From: Bedellia somnulentella
Taxonomy: Eukaryota > Arthropoda > Insecta > Lepidoptera > Bedelliidae
Direction of reading: 5' to 3'
Assembly: GCA_963576735.1 (NCBI GenBank)
Contig: OY755197.1
Location: 2,182,501-2,246,500, forward strand
DNA: 64,000 nucleotides
Shown: positions 22,641 through 32,998 of the stretch, in pieces
Layout of the letters: every line of letters begins with the position of its first letter
Numbering within the stretch: position 1 is the first letter of the stretch
Made by a program: the position numbers and the translations under genes
The notes under the pieces: generated by a model
Database searches by the model: none
The model's input: only the letters and a program-made list of their open reading frames with translations
What the model was told of the DNA's origin: nothing

Positions 22641-23892
22641 TTGGTTACGCGAATATATTCTTTATTACGTTTTGATAAATAATAATTTAGGCTAGCGTTT
22701 ACTTGATATTTTTTAAAGAATTCAGTAACACGTCTTGTCTCTTACAGAGCTGACCGCCGAATAAATATGCTGGTTTGAAGGTTAATTGTTGTATAAATTT
22801 TATGTAAACAATATCTTCATAGGATTTCATTTACTTTTAATATATATAATAACTCTCACATAAGACACTAATCTGTGTCATGTAGGCAATCAAATAAAAC
22901 TACTGAAAACCATATTCAATAGAAATCTAAACAATTCGGCAGAATAAAAATTAAAAAAAAAAACTCGCCCCTCTCTACCCCCACCATAATCTTTGTACCA
23001 TCTCATGTAATACATGCTTGATGCATTTTGCTAGGTAGGTACCTAGGAGTGCAAACACTGTATCTTATCAAGTAATTGGTTAACAAGCCTCTAGGCTCTA
23101 TGCCCTAAGGCTATTGAGCCTCATAATCAATGTTTACATAATCCTTAATTCAATTAAATATGTGTATTTATTTAATTTGATTCATAAAGTGACAGCCATG
23201 ATGATATTTTTTTTGTATATCTTTTACTCATACTCACATCACCTATAATAGTATTCCCATTGAGGTAGGCACAGGCTATCAACCATTACTTTTGGATGTG
23301 GTTTTAAAGTTTAATATCAAATATTGAGAGCAGTCTGTTTTTATGCAAAATAGAAACATAAAGAACTAAAGTAGCTAATAGAATATGAGTATTTGTTTAG
23401 CATGGCAAAATGAATAAACTAAATGGAGAAATTGGTATTAGATATCATGTAGTTACAGACAAGTAAAAAAAGTAAACAAATATAAATAAAAAGAATTTAA
23501 TGCTAAATTGTTTCTGTTTCTCATATTTCTTCTGAAGGTGACTCATTCAAATTAAAGCTTACCTCAGGCAAAAAAAATATGTGTAAGTATTACCTATAAT
23601 AAGTTGAGACGATAAGGCCAGCAATCACGAAAACACGTCCGTAAATGGTCATTACCTTAACAACATACTTATTGGCTTAATCATATTTCCATGCATGTAT
23701 ATGGCAATGACTATTTATGACACAATCAAAACAAACCAACTATATGGGGATATGGAGCGATCCTACTGTAAAACTTAACATTTAACATAAAGATTAACAC
23801 CTACACACGAAATATAGATCGCCAAGACAACAAATTCTAATTTTAACATTCGTGAATCGGCTCCATCGGCATAAGCATTGCAAAATAAATAC
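22641..23892 (-). other. Start of vinculin intron 1
   Basis: AT-rich intron sequence. I looked for a second vinculin exon here on the minus strand and did not find one. A short fragment at about 23230-23282 resembles the minus-strand 3' end of the family F LINE (CTACCTCAATGGGAATA). Otherwise nothing recognised. Confidence 0.5.
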
Positions 23893-23949
23893 CTGTTGAG
23901 CGACTGGATCCAAAATACTCTCGATTATCTTCGTGTGGAAGACAGGCAT
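23893..23949 (-). CDS. Vinc: Vinculin, first coding exon
   Basis: 57 bases encode 19 residues, MPVFHTKIIESILDPVAQQ, followed at once by a GTATTT donor (phase 0). This matches the highly conserved vinculin N-terminus, where the mammalian form begins MPVFHTRTIESILEPVAQQ. The first helix of the head domain starts here. The ATG context is CAAGATGC. Vinculin links actin to talin and alpha-catenin at adhesions. The rest of the gene should lie to the left on the minus strand; no further exon was recognised down to base 1, so intron 1 may be long and TE-filled, or later exons were missed. A retrocopy is unlikely because the donor is intact at the family's usual place. Confidence 0.88.
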
Positions 23950-24252
23950 CTTGATTTTTGTCTTCTACACTCCAAAATAGAACATTAAAACAAACACTAT
24001 TTCACTGAATTAAAGAAAAATAAGATGAAAATAAAGAAACGCAACCTAATACACAACGTCCACACAGAAAGCTAAAGAAAAACTGACACTACTGACAGTG
24101 ACAGCGGAAAACATAGAGAACGTCAACTTGTCTAGATGTCACTCTTTGTCAAGATCAAAAAGTCACAGAGTGAAATCACAGAATAGTGAAATAGAACAAA
24201 AAGCATAGACAATGTTAAAAATTAAACTTTTCTGATCAGAATGACACAGGAA
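23950..24252 (-). promoter_or_regulatory. Presumed 5' UTR and proximal promoter of vinculin
   Basis: About 300 bp between the start codon and the upstream transposon. It is AT-rich, without a clear TATA box; the exact transcription start cannot be read. Confidence 0.35.
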
Positions 24253-25041
24253 CACTGACCTCCATTATACTATATAAGTACGCTGGACTAATTATAGGCC
24301 GGGTGACAGTGAGGCGATTTGATTTTCGCCATTTTGGAGCTTACGGCAGCAGTGAAGGAACAAGGAACTAATAAAAGAGATGGGACAGTTAGATAAACAT
24401 ATAACATAAACGTTCACGCCGAATATCCCCGAAGGGGTTGGCAGAGGTACTATTACTTCTGAACATCACGTGACTTTGTCTTCTGGTGTTCAGAGTACCC
24501 ACGTTTTGCATGGACAGCGTACTCACGTGATAGGGGGCAGGCCTATCGCCGTTATGTACGAATACACTGTCACATGACTAAGTACAACTCAGCCATGTGG
24601 GTTTCCTCACGATTTTTTCCCTCACCGTTAACAACCATGATAAATTAGCCACACATATGTCTTTAGAAAAGACAAATTGGTGTAGGCCCGACCCAGGATT
24701 TGAACACTAGTCGTTTGCACGATAACCGAGTGTTCTACCCACTGGGCTATCACGGTTACTAATATAGTGAGATAAAATATATCGATAAAATGTTTCTGCT
24801 TAAAGGAAAGGCTAAGTTTTATCGAAACGAAACTTTACAGCACTATTGATTTATAATTGTTTCTAAAAACCATAGATATATTATGCTTTATGGTAAAAAA
24901 AACACTGGCCATTTTGCAGTTTACGTCAGATTTAGTTCCTCGTTCCTTCATTGTGGCGCTTCAAATTGGCACAGTAAATAGCTGTCATTTTGATACGTAT
25001 CGTTAGTCCAGCGTACTTATATAGTATAATGGAGGTCAGTG
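24253..25041. mobile_element. hAT-like non-autonomous DNA transposon
   Basis: 789 bp with inverted ends CACTGACCTCCATTATACTA / TAGTATAATGGAGGTCAGTG; the perfect match extends about 38 bp. It is flanked by the 8-bp direct repeat CACAGGAA (24245-24252, 25042-25049). An 8-bp duplication fits hAT; P or Merlin types are alternatives. No transposase. A SINE is nested inside. It sits about 300 bp upstream of the vinculin ATG. Confidence 0.85.
24400..24768 (-). mobile_element. tRNA-derived SINE, family B, full length
   Basis: (ATGTT)-like tail at the left, conserved body, tRNA-like head at the right (box A-like TAGCCCAGTGGGT). A probable target duplication AGATAAA flanks it (left near 24390, right near 24771). 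Confidence 0.85.
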
Positions 25042-25049
25042 CACAGGAA

Positions 25050-25327
25050 CAAGGTGTTGATGATTTATCAAGATGCAAGTGTCCGATGTCTTTGGGTCGC
25101 CCGGCCCTGTGGCCAACTTTCTCTCGTAAGAGAGATCCTAGTGGGCGAGCTTGATCACGCTTACGATGAAGAGATTAAAGAAAACCACAGGCCGCCAGCT
25201 GCCGCTCACACTAACAGTCGCAGATGAGATCGCTATAACCTCCCTCCTGTTTCACGGGTGGTGAACGCTACTATGTATATTAAAACAAGAAGGATATATC
25301 ACCACGCGACATTAGGTTACGTTTATA
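25050..25327. other. Unassigned, moderately GC-rich sequence upstream of vinculin
   Basis: No protein or RNA recognised. Before the hAT-like insertion it would have lain directly upstream of the vinculin 5' region, so it could hold promoter elements. Confidence 0.3.
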
Positions 25328-25329
25328 TT

Positions 25330-25545
25330 ACATACATATACTCACGGCTATAAATCCCTAGAAGGGGTAGCCAGAGCTAAGGAATCAGAAATTACTCAGC
25401 CACTTCTGGAAGTTGTGTGGGGAAAATATGGTGAAATGAAGGTTGTTGGTGATGGGTCTCCAACCGCATCGCCCAAAAATCCCTCAAAAGCCACAAAACC
25501 GCTAGTCACCTCTTACATACATCCACCGGAAGAAATGGGGTAGTC
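25330..25545 (-). mobile_element. Family A SINE-like repeat
   Basis: ACATACATATACTCACGGCT tail side at the left; the head is cut at GAAATGGGGTAGT. Confidence 0.75.
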
Positions 25546-26116
25546 AAAAGCCAAAAAATTTATTTTTCAAAATACAGTTAAATACTATCATTTTTGACGT
25601 TACAAAAGTTTTGACATTAATCCATTACTTTGGAAGGTGCATGAAGCTACTAACTAAACAGGAGAGCGTACTCACAAAAATATGCTTAACAAAAATGCAA
25701 TTTATTACCATGCAATAAAGTTACTTATCTTTTAAAGACTGTCGAGCAGAGAAACGTCCTAGAACGAGAGCCGTGTGAGAGAGAAGTGTGTCCCGCTCGC
25801 GCGGTTGCCAGTCGAGATTAAGTTCAAAGAAAAACAAATTAAACTTATTTATAGGGAATATTTTATAAAAAGCAGGTTATTAACTGTTCCTTTTTTGTAT
25901 TTTATTTTAATTATTATTGTCGCCTATCGATTTGGAGATAAATAATTGGTTAAGTTTGGCAAAAGGGATATTAATATTTGTCACGGGTATCCCCATCGAA
26001 ACAAGATAAATGTGGTGTCCACAATTTATCATCTGTTTGGGTGTTTTGGAGCTTTTATCATTTAATTAAGAAAATATAGTGATAAATATGGGTTCATGTT
26101 ATGGAACAATAAATAA
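25546..26116. other. Unassigned sequence left of the foldback
   Basis: A short GC-rich patch near 25740-25830 in AT-rich surroundings. Nothing recognised. Confidence 0.3.
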
Positions 26117-26159
26117 AAAAATTACTCTTAATTATATTGAAGAAAAAAAAAATTGCAAC

Positions 26160-26648
26160 ATCATGTTTTTCATTCTGGTCATTTCAATCAAGGCTCTTAC
26201 GTCATGGGGACGGTTAAGTAATTTCTTTGAATCTATATCACTTAAAGCCATCTCATCAAGGGATTTTACACGACTCAACGCTACATATATATAAGAGTGT
26301 TTCTTCGCATTTGTGATAGGTGAACTTCTCTTTGCTCATCTGTTTCGGCAGCAAGAGCAGCACGCTGACGATCTCTCTCATTCTGAAGGGCAAGCACGAG
26401 TTATCGACACGATAACGGTTAGAATGAGATGGCAGTATACGATACTAAGTAAGTGCGTAAAAGATGGCTGCTTTATCCCACGCGATTACTAGTTTAAATA
26501 CGGCTCGTGCTTGCCCTGCTGAAGTCTTTGATTTTTTTTCGATGGGTGTTTCGTTCTCCCTTACGCGACTTTTCCTTAAAGCATCCTTTGATTTTCTATC
26601 TAGGCCCGCAGGTAAACAAAATAGTAACAAGTAAGCTAAAGTCATAAT
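26160..26648 (-). pseudogene. Helitron protein fragments, left arm
   Basis: Mirror copy of the coding fragments in the right arm: MTLAYLLLFCLPAGLDRK with KDALRKSRVRE near 26645-26525, then the AAETDEQRE and VALSRVKSLDE pieces. It is interrupted by MITE copy C2. Confidence 0.75.
26386..26518. mobile_element. Family C MITE, copy 2 (left Helitron arm)
   Basis: AAGGGCAAGCACGAG at the left and GGCTCGTGCTTGCCC at the right, between CTG (26383-26385) and CTG (26519-26521). Confidence 0.85.
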
Positions 26649-27484
26649 AACAAATTTTATAACTACCTGTTAAAAAAACTATAAAATAAACGGACAGTAA
26701 AACTTATCTCTAAAAAACTATCACTAATTCACTAAAAAAACTCAGAGTGATTTAAGAACTTATCACTAAAAAGTATAAAATAAAAAACAAAAACAAAAAC
26801 TTCAAATTAAAAACTAAACAGAAAAAAAACAAATATTGTTACTTTAAAACTATATTATTATTTTTTATTTAAAAAAGAACCGCCTTCAAAAATCCAACTG
26901 AAAAGTATAAAATATTTTTTATTTATTTTATTATGTACAACTCTATTCAACTTCTTCTTTTTGAAGTCGGTGCCAAACCAATTTTCATGACAAAGAAGAA
27001 CGAATATTAGTGGCCCGCCCAAGTTGAGTGAGTTCTCCACCCCAGCAGCGTATGTCATCCTTATAAACCTTCCTTGTTAATCAATTAATAAAAAAATTCG
27101 CATCAAAATTCATTTCGTAGTTTTACAGATTAAAGTATACATAAGGATGTCCCTATATCCCAGACAGGGAGAGAGAAAGCGACTTTGTTTTATACTATGT
27201 AGTGATTTAGATTCTCGATCGTCTTTTTACAAAGTGTTAGAAGTTTTGGTTGTGCCAACTCGGTGCATGCATGTCTCTGTCGAATTGTTAATTCCGTTAG
27301 TTTGAAATCTGATAATCTTACATAACCTAACCTAACGTTAGTTTACTATCTCGCTATCTATCTAAAATTATAATTTACTAGTATTTACAGTTTTACGATG
27401 ACATGTATATTATGATAATTTCTCTGCGGAGTGCGACGCATGCACACCAGGCTAAGCACCGCTCACTGTCCCCCACCTCCAGCC

Positions 27485-27493
27485 TATATAAAG
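27485..27493 (+). promoter_or_regulatory. TATA-box-like motif in the foldback spacer
   Basis: TATATAAAG in a locally GC-rich context, pointing toward the right arm and its N-terminal Helitron ORF fragment about 470 bp downstream. It could be a remnant of the Helitron promoter. Confidence 0.4.
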
Positions 27494-27954
27494 CGGCGTC
27501 GTTGCGAGCGGATGAAATTTCTTGATTTTTGAGCGCGATTGTGTTACTGTTGTTGAGGCACTATCGATTGATTTATTATTCGTATGGTTTTCTCTATGTA
27601 GTAATTTTCATTTTGGATTTGTCTGTTTGGCACCGACTTCAAAAAGAAGAAGTTGAATAGAGTTGTACATAATAAAATAAATAAAAAATATTTTATACTT
27701 TTCAGTTGGATTTTTGAAGGCGGTTCTTTTTTAAATAAAAAATAATAATATAGTTTTAAGTAACAATATTTGTTTTTTTTCTGTTTAGTTTTTAATTTGA
27801 AGTTTTTGTTTTTCTTTTTTATTTTATACTTTTTAGTGATAAGTTCTTAAATCACTCTTAGTTTTTTTAGTGAATTAGTGATAATTTTTGAGAGATAAGT
27901 TTTACTGTCCGTTTATTTTATAGTTTTTTTAACAGGTAGTTATAATATTTGTTA

Positions 27955-28450
27955 TTATGACTTTAGCTTACTTGTTACTATTTTGTTTACCTGCGGGCCT
28001 AGATAGAAAAGCAAAGGATGCTTTAAGGAAAAGTCGCGTAAGGGAGAAAGAAACACCCATCGAAAAAAAACAAAGACTTCAGCAGGGCAAGCACGAGCCG
28101 TATTTAAACTAGTGATCGCGTGGGATAAAGCAGCCATCTTTTACGCACTTACTTAGTATCGTATACTGCCATCTCATTCTAACCGTTATCGTGTCGATAA
28201 CTCGTGCTTGCTCTTCAGAATGAGAGAGATCGTCAGCGTGCTGCTCTTGCTGCCGAAACAGATGAGCAAAGAGAAGTTCACCTATCACAAATGCGAAGAA
28301 ACACTCTTATATATATGTAGCGTTGAGTCGAGTAAAATCCCTTGATGAGATGGCTTTAAGTGATATAGATTCAAAGAAATTACTTAACCGTCCCCATGAC
28401 GTAAGAGCCTTGATTGAAATGACCAGAATGAAAAACATGATGTTGCAATT
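27955..28450 (+). pseudogene. Helitron protein fragments, right arm
   Basis: The N-terminal part reads MTLAYLLLFCLPAGLDRKAK, KDALRKSRVREKETP, then (after skipping the MITE) QRAALAAETDEQREVHLSQM. This Arg/Glu-rich start is common in insect Helitron proteins. In the next frame follow YVALSRVKSLDEMALSDID and HDVRALIEM, the C-terminal motif VI region of a PIF1-type helicase. Nearly the whole Rep and helicase middle is missing, so this is an internally deleted, non-autonomous derivative. Confidence 0.75.
28083..28215. mobile_element. Family C MITE, copy 3 (right Helitron arm)
   Basis: Inverted relative to copy 2 and at the equivalent position, between CAG (28080-28082) and CAG (28216-28218). Confidence 0.85.
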
Positions 28451-28593
28451 TTTTTTTTCTTCAATATAATTAAGAGTAATTTATTCATGTTTTTATATAC
28501 TTTTTTGTTTAATAATTTAGTAACTCTGTTTATTACTAATAAAAAAAACTTTATTAACATATATTGATAAATCTCTGTCTAGTATTATTAACT

Positions 28594-29222
28594 TTACATA
28601 CATACTTATATTTCAAACTAAGAAACCTCCTTTTTTCGAGTCGGTTAAAGAACTTAAACCTTCTCCTGAATGTAATAACATAAACTGATAGCTCTTTGTC
28701 TAATAATAACTCAGAACCTTCAAACTTACATACATACTTATAGGTGAAACTCAGAAACTCCTTTTTTGAGACGGTTAGATCACTAAAACCTTGTCCTGAA
28801 AGTAACAAGTAGTTTTCTGAAAATCGCATCCAAATAGCTTAAGCGAAACGCAAGATAATCGACGACCAACATACATACATGCAGGTCAAACACAGAACCT
28901 CCTTTCTTTTAGAGTCGGTTAAATCACTTAACCCATCTTCTAAATGTAACGAATACTTTTCTGAAAACCGCATCCAAATAGCTTAAGCCAAACGTGAGAT
29001 AATCGCGGACCAACAGACATACATACAGGTCAAACACAGAACCTCCTTTCTTTTTTTGGTCGGTTAAGGCACTAAAACCTTCTCCTAAATGTAACGAATA
29101 CTGTTCTGAAAACCACATCCAAATAGCTTAAGCCAAACTCGAGATAATCGCGGACAATTATACATACATACATACATACAAACAATCGAACTGAGAACCT
29201 CCTTTTTTGAAGTCGGTTAATA
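28594..29222. repeat. Tandem array of about 145-bp units
   Basis: Four units plus a partial one, each with an ACATACATAC start, GAACCTCCTTTTTTGA-like and GTCGGTTA motifs, and (in the last three full units) ATCCAAATAGCTTAAGC. The motif GAAGTCGGTTAA closes the array. It adjoins the foldback and may be part of the same Helitron-like end region. Confidence 0.8.
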
Positions 29223-29444
29223 ACCTGTATCATCTCGAACTTTACCACATGAATGCATTAAACGATTTGAATTTGGTTTTGCTCTAAAAGTGGCTGAGGA
29301 AATTTTAATTCTCAAGCACTGGCTACCCATTCTTTTATAATCTATTAATTAAGAATAAATATGTATAAAAACACGTTGATTTACCAAAAACAATGTATAT
29401 ATGTAAATATAAGTGTTTTTATAATATTTTTTATAATGTATGTA

Positions 29445-29615
29445 TGTAAATATAACTAATAAATAAAGGAAAGAAAAATTTCGACACAGGTGGGGATCGA
29501 ACCCGCGACCTCGGGTATACGCCCCCGTCGCTCTGCCAATTGAGCTACCGTGTCAATGGCTGCGAGTGCATCAGGTCCCCACATGAGGTTTTCATGAACA
29601 AAAACATTCAAAATA
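29445..29615 (-). mobile_element. Family D repeat, copy D1, with tRNA-like core
   Basis: TRNA-like core at 29483-29554 on the minus strand (GACACGGTAGCTCAATTGGC ... GGGTTCGATCCCC). It is followed on that strand by the AAATTTTTCTTTCCTTTATT tail. The leader side holds TTCATGAAAACCTCATGTGG. The core is described under the 61.9-62.4 kb copy. Confidence 0.75.
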
Positions 29616-29984
29616 TGTAAATACAAGTGTTTTTGTATCCTTTAGAGGAACTCTTATTAAAACACCAACAGATGGTCACCCTACTTAAAACGAGACACAG
29701 TTAGCTAGTTAACCATCCTTTTTCAGACAACAAAGAAACTCTTCAAATTACCATTTTTTTAAAATATGGTTTGTACAATATCAGTTCATAAACATGTTTT
29801 TACTTTATAAAAGATTTTCTAAGCGACTAAACCAAACGCTAGTTTGACATAATTAAAATAAATTGTCCATCACAAAAAACCAATCACATAACGTGAGAAG
29901 AAAACTCCTCACCAGACAATTATTCCTAGGAATAACGAGGGAAGATTACTGCTTTACGGACATGGTCATGTGCGCGTCGGGTCC

Positions 29985-30640
29985 TTGTCGTTTAAAAAAT
30001 CTTGAACACTGTAGTAAGATTTCTTTAAAAGCATTGCTTTAATTGCCTTTTTAAAAGATGCGAAAATCAATTCCAATATGTCAGAAGGAATTTTGTTGAA
30101 CATTTTCAGGGATAGACCCGATAAAGGAGTTACTTACTTTATTAAGTCTCCACTTCGGTACGTTAAGTTATTCCTTATTTCGAGTGTTAACAGTATGCCT
30201 ATCACTAACTTTACTAAATTGGCCTATATTCTTTTTGGCATATATTAAATTCTCAAATATATATTGGCTAGGGACAGTTAATATGCCAATATCTTTAAAT
30301 TTTTCGCGCAACGAATACCTCGACCTTAACATGTAAATATATCGGTTAACTCGTTTTTGTTGAACAAAAACTTTATGAACATCAGCCCCTTACCCCCATA
30401 ATAATATACCGCACGACATAATACTATGAAAATAACTGATATAAAAAATGGGAGCTGTTTCTATGTCTGATATTTCTCTAATCTTACGCACGGCATACGC
30501 TGCTGATCTGAGCCTTTTAGAAAGTGTTAGTATATGGGGTCCCCATTGCAACTTAAAATCGATTATTATCCCTAGGAATTTTGTCTCTTTCACTAATTCT
30601 ACTTTTTACCAGCAAGCTGTTTGCTGTGTAGTTTATATTA
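29985..30640 (-). pseudogene. LINE fragment (end of reverse transcriptase and C-terminal region)
   Basis: The minus strand reads KFLGIIIDFKLQWGPHI, ISKRLRS-like and VRKIREISD (30593-30390), then VNRYIYMLRSRYSLREKFKD and NLIYAKKNIGQFSK downstream, with stops. This matches the region after the FADD motif of Jockey/CR1-type LINEs. The 5' part is missing. A (TCTA)n run follows at 30652-30672. Confidence 0.75.
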
Positions 30641-30965
30641 TGGGTGCGACATCTATCTATCTATCTATATCTATATACTATAATAAGACTGTAACGAGGT
30701 CAAAACTGTACATTGAATAAAAAAAAATAAAAACCGGTGGAATATGTTTTATTTTCGATATTGAAGCCAAATTTGCTATCTTTGAAAAAAATGTCTGTCT
30801 GTCTGTCTGTCTGTATGTCCTTTCATCACGTTAATTCTACCGGACCGATCTTGATCAAATTTGGCATGAATGTAGGTTATACACCTGGCCAACATATAGG
30901 ATATAATTTATCCCGGATTTCGCAAGGGTTCTCACAGGAGCATAAAAAAACATAACTTTTATGTG

Positions 30966-31575
30966 GTTCCCCATATTTACACGATTAATTTTTTCATCGA
31001 CCGACTTTATCAGTCTCTTCATTAATTTTTTTTTTGGGGAAAAATAAGGGTTTCATCCATTTGCAACAAATAATTGTCCATTTAATTGTTTGTCAATAGT
31101 ATGACTACTAGATATATAGGATATCACAAATTTGAGGCTCATACATATGTCTGCGTGGCGTAGCGGTATACCGTTTGGTGAATACTGTGTACGAAAGAAC
31201 CAGGTTCGAATCCAAGGTGGTCAAAGTCTTTTTGCGTATTTTTTTTGCTTTTGTGTTAGGTTAGAATAATAGGATGCATTAATCCTTCTTTTTCACATTC
31301 AACAATGCGAATATGTATGAATAAAGTTAATGGAAAGCATATTGTATGAATTTTGCGTATTCATTTGGTAGGTTTAAGAATATGTTTATAACTTTTGTTT
31401 TTTTAACTATTTTTAACTAATATTCTCATAGATATAAATTAATTTACTTACGCATAAATTAATATTCTGTTTAAGCCTCAGAATGCATAGTTTGTAGTTA
31501 ATATCTCAATTTTAATTCACTACCGCCATCTATTGGCCGATAATTGCAATATCTCTTACATCACCAACTTATTGC
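30966..31575 (+). repeat. Direct duplication, unit 1
   Basis: Starts CCCCATATTTACACGATTAA and includes a tRNA-like stretch (31148-31215, box A-like TGGCGTAGCGG, box B GGTTCGAATCC). Unit 2 follows directly. Confidence 0.8.
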
Positions 31576-31576
31576 T

Positions 31577-32425
31577 CCCCATATTTAAACGATTAATTTT
31601 TTCATCGACCGACTTTATCAGACTCTTCATTAATAGTGTTTTTGAAAAAAATAAGGATTTTATCCATTTTCATCAAAATAAACGTCCATTTAATGAATTG
31701 CTGTGTAGTGTCGGCTTAGAATAACACTACCCCATTTCTTCCGGTGGGTGTACGTAAGAGGCGACTAACGGTATTTCTAACGGCTTTTAAGGGATTTTCG
31801 GGCGATGTGGTTGGAGACCCATCACCAACAACCTTTATTTCACTATCTTTTCCCGACGCAACTTCCAAATGTGGCTGAGGAACTTCAAGTTCCTTAGCTC
31901 TGGCTACCCCTTCTAGGGATTTATAGCCGTGAGTATATGTATGTATGTATTTAATTGTTTGTCAATACTATGGCTACTAGATATATATCATATCACAAAT
32001 TTAATGTTGTTGTGGCGTAGCTGTACACCGGTTGATTTAAATTAAACTAACGGATGACCCAGGTTCAAAACCCGGGTGATTAAAGTCTTTTAGAGACTTT
32101 TTTGCTTTTGTGTTAAGTTAGAATAATAGGATGCACTAATCCTTCTTTTTCACATTCAACTATGCGAATATGTATCAATAAAGGTAATTGAAAGTATATT
32201 GTATGAATTTTGCGTATTCATTTGGTAGGTTTGAGAATATGTTTATAGCTTTTGTTTTTTTAACTATTTTTTAACTAATATTCTCATAGATATATTATGT
32301 TTTACTTACGCATAAATTAATATTCTGTTTAAGCCTCATAATGCATAGTTTGTAAATAATGGTAAATATCTCAATGTTAATTCAGTAACGCCATCAGTTG
32401 ACAGATAATTGCAATCTCTCACACA
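31577..32425 (+). repeat. Direct duplication, unit 2, interrupted by a family A repeat
   Basis: Same order as unit 1 (CCCCATATTTAAACGATTAA onward), with the family A copy inserted at an ATTTAAT site. The tRNA-like stretch at about 31996-32085 is degraded. Confidence 0.8.
31704..31950 (+). mobile_element. Family A SINE-like repeat with target duplication
   Basis: GTGTAGTGTCGGCTTAGAAT head and an ATGTATGTATG tail. Comparison with unit 1 shows the empty site; ATTTAAT is duplicated on both sides. Confidence 0.85.
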
Positions 32426-32709
32426 TCACCAACAGTCAGTGTAGGGGGCAGCACCGGGTCGCCAAACTGCTATTATACTTACTCAAGATATTTTCATTTT
32501 TGAACATAGAAACTTGGTTACAAAATGGTTTGTTTCATGTTTCTTATGAACAATTAAAAAGGTTTTTTGGAACTCATCCCCTAAGAGATTGGAATATATT
32601 ATACAGATTTTTGATCTATAAATACAATGTATCTAGAAATTTGAATCTTGATGCGATTGACTGATATAACAACTACAAAAAGGAATGTATGAAATTTATC
32701 CATCAATCA

Positions 32710-32880
32710 ATCATGAGAATATACTAACGGCTATAAATCCCAAAAAAGGGTAGCCACAGCTCCAGAGATAGTAATTCTTTATCCACTTTTGGAAGTTGAA
32801 TGGGGTCCGTCCAACCGTCCAACTGCATCGCCCAATAATCACTTAAAAAGTCTCAATGTTCTTTATATCTATTACAGTGC
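32710..32880 (-). mobile_element. Degenerate family A repeat
   Basis: ACGGCTATAAATCCC, GGGTAGCCACAGC and CCACTTTTGGAAGTTGA remain; the head is diverged. Confidence 0.6.
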
Positions 32881-32924
32881 CCACTGGAATATAAATACAA
32901 AAAAACAGAAGTTAGTGTAGTTAG

Positions 32925-32998
32925 ATAGTGTTTTGGTATTTTGGATGTAAACTGGATGCAAAAATGTAGTCCACGCGGACGTAGTCGCGGGCAAAAAG
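32925..32998. repeat. Short TE-derived fragment
   Basis: CCACGCGGACGTAGTCGCGG followed by GCAAAAAGCTAT resembles the 3' end of a very common insect repeat. The same signature appears near 46.37 kb. Confidence 0.4.

Larger units (their letters stand above)
26117..28493. mobile_element. Helitron-derived foldback with about 865-bp inverted arms
   Basis: The left arm (about 26117-26978) is the near-identical reverse complement of the right arm (about 27629-28493), from AATTACTCTTAATTATATTG at the outside to TTTTTGAAGTCGGTGCCAAA at the inside. About 650 bp of unrelated spacer lies between. Both arms carry the same Helitron coding fragments and the same nested family C MITE, so the arms arose by inverted duplication after the MITE arrived. 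Confidence 0.85.

Noticed and set aside
25039..25227. 62-codon plus-strand ORF near the vinculin 5' region
   Set aside because: Starts in the transposon end and target duplication; no known protein.
28594..29222. Tandem array as a CRISPR-like array
   Set aside because: Units are about 145 bp and contiguous, without short repeats and unique spacers; eukaryotic context.
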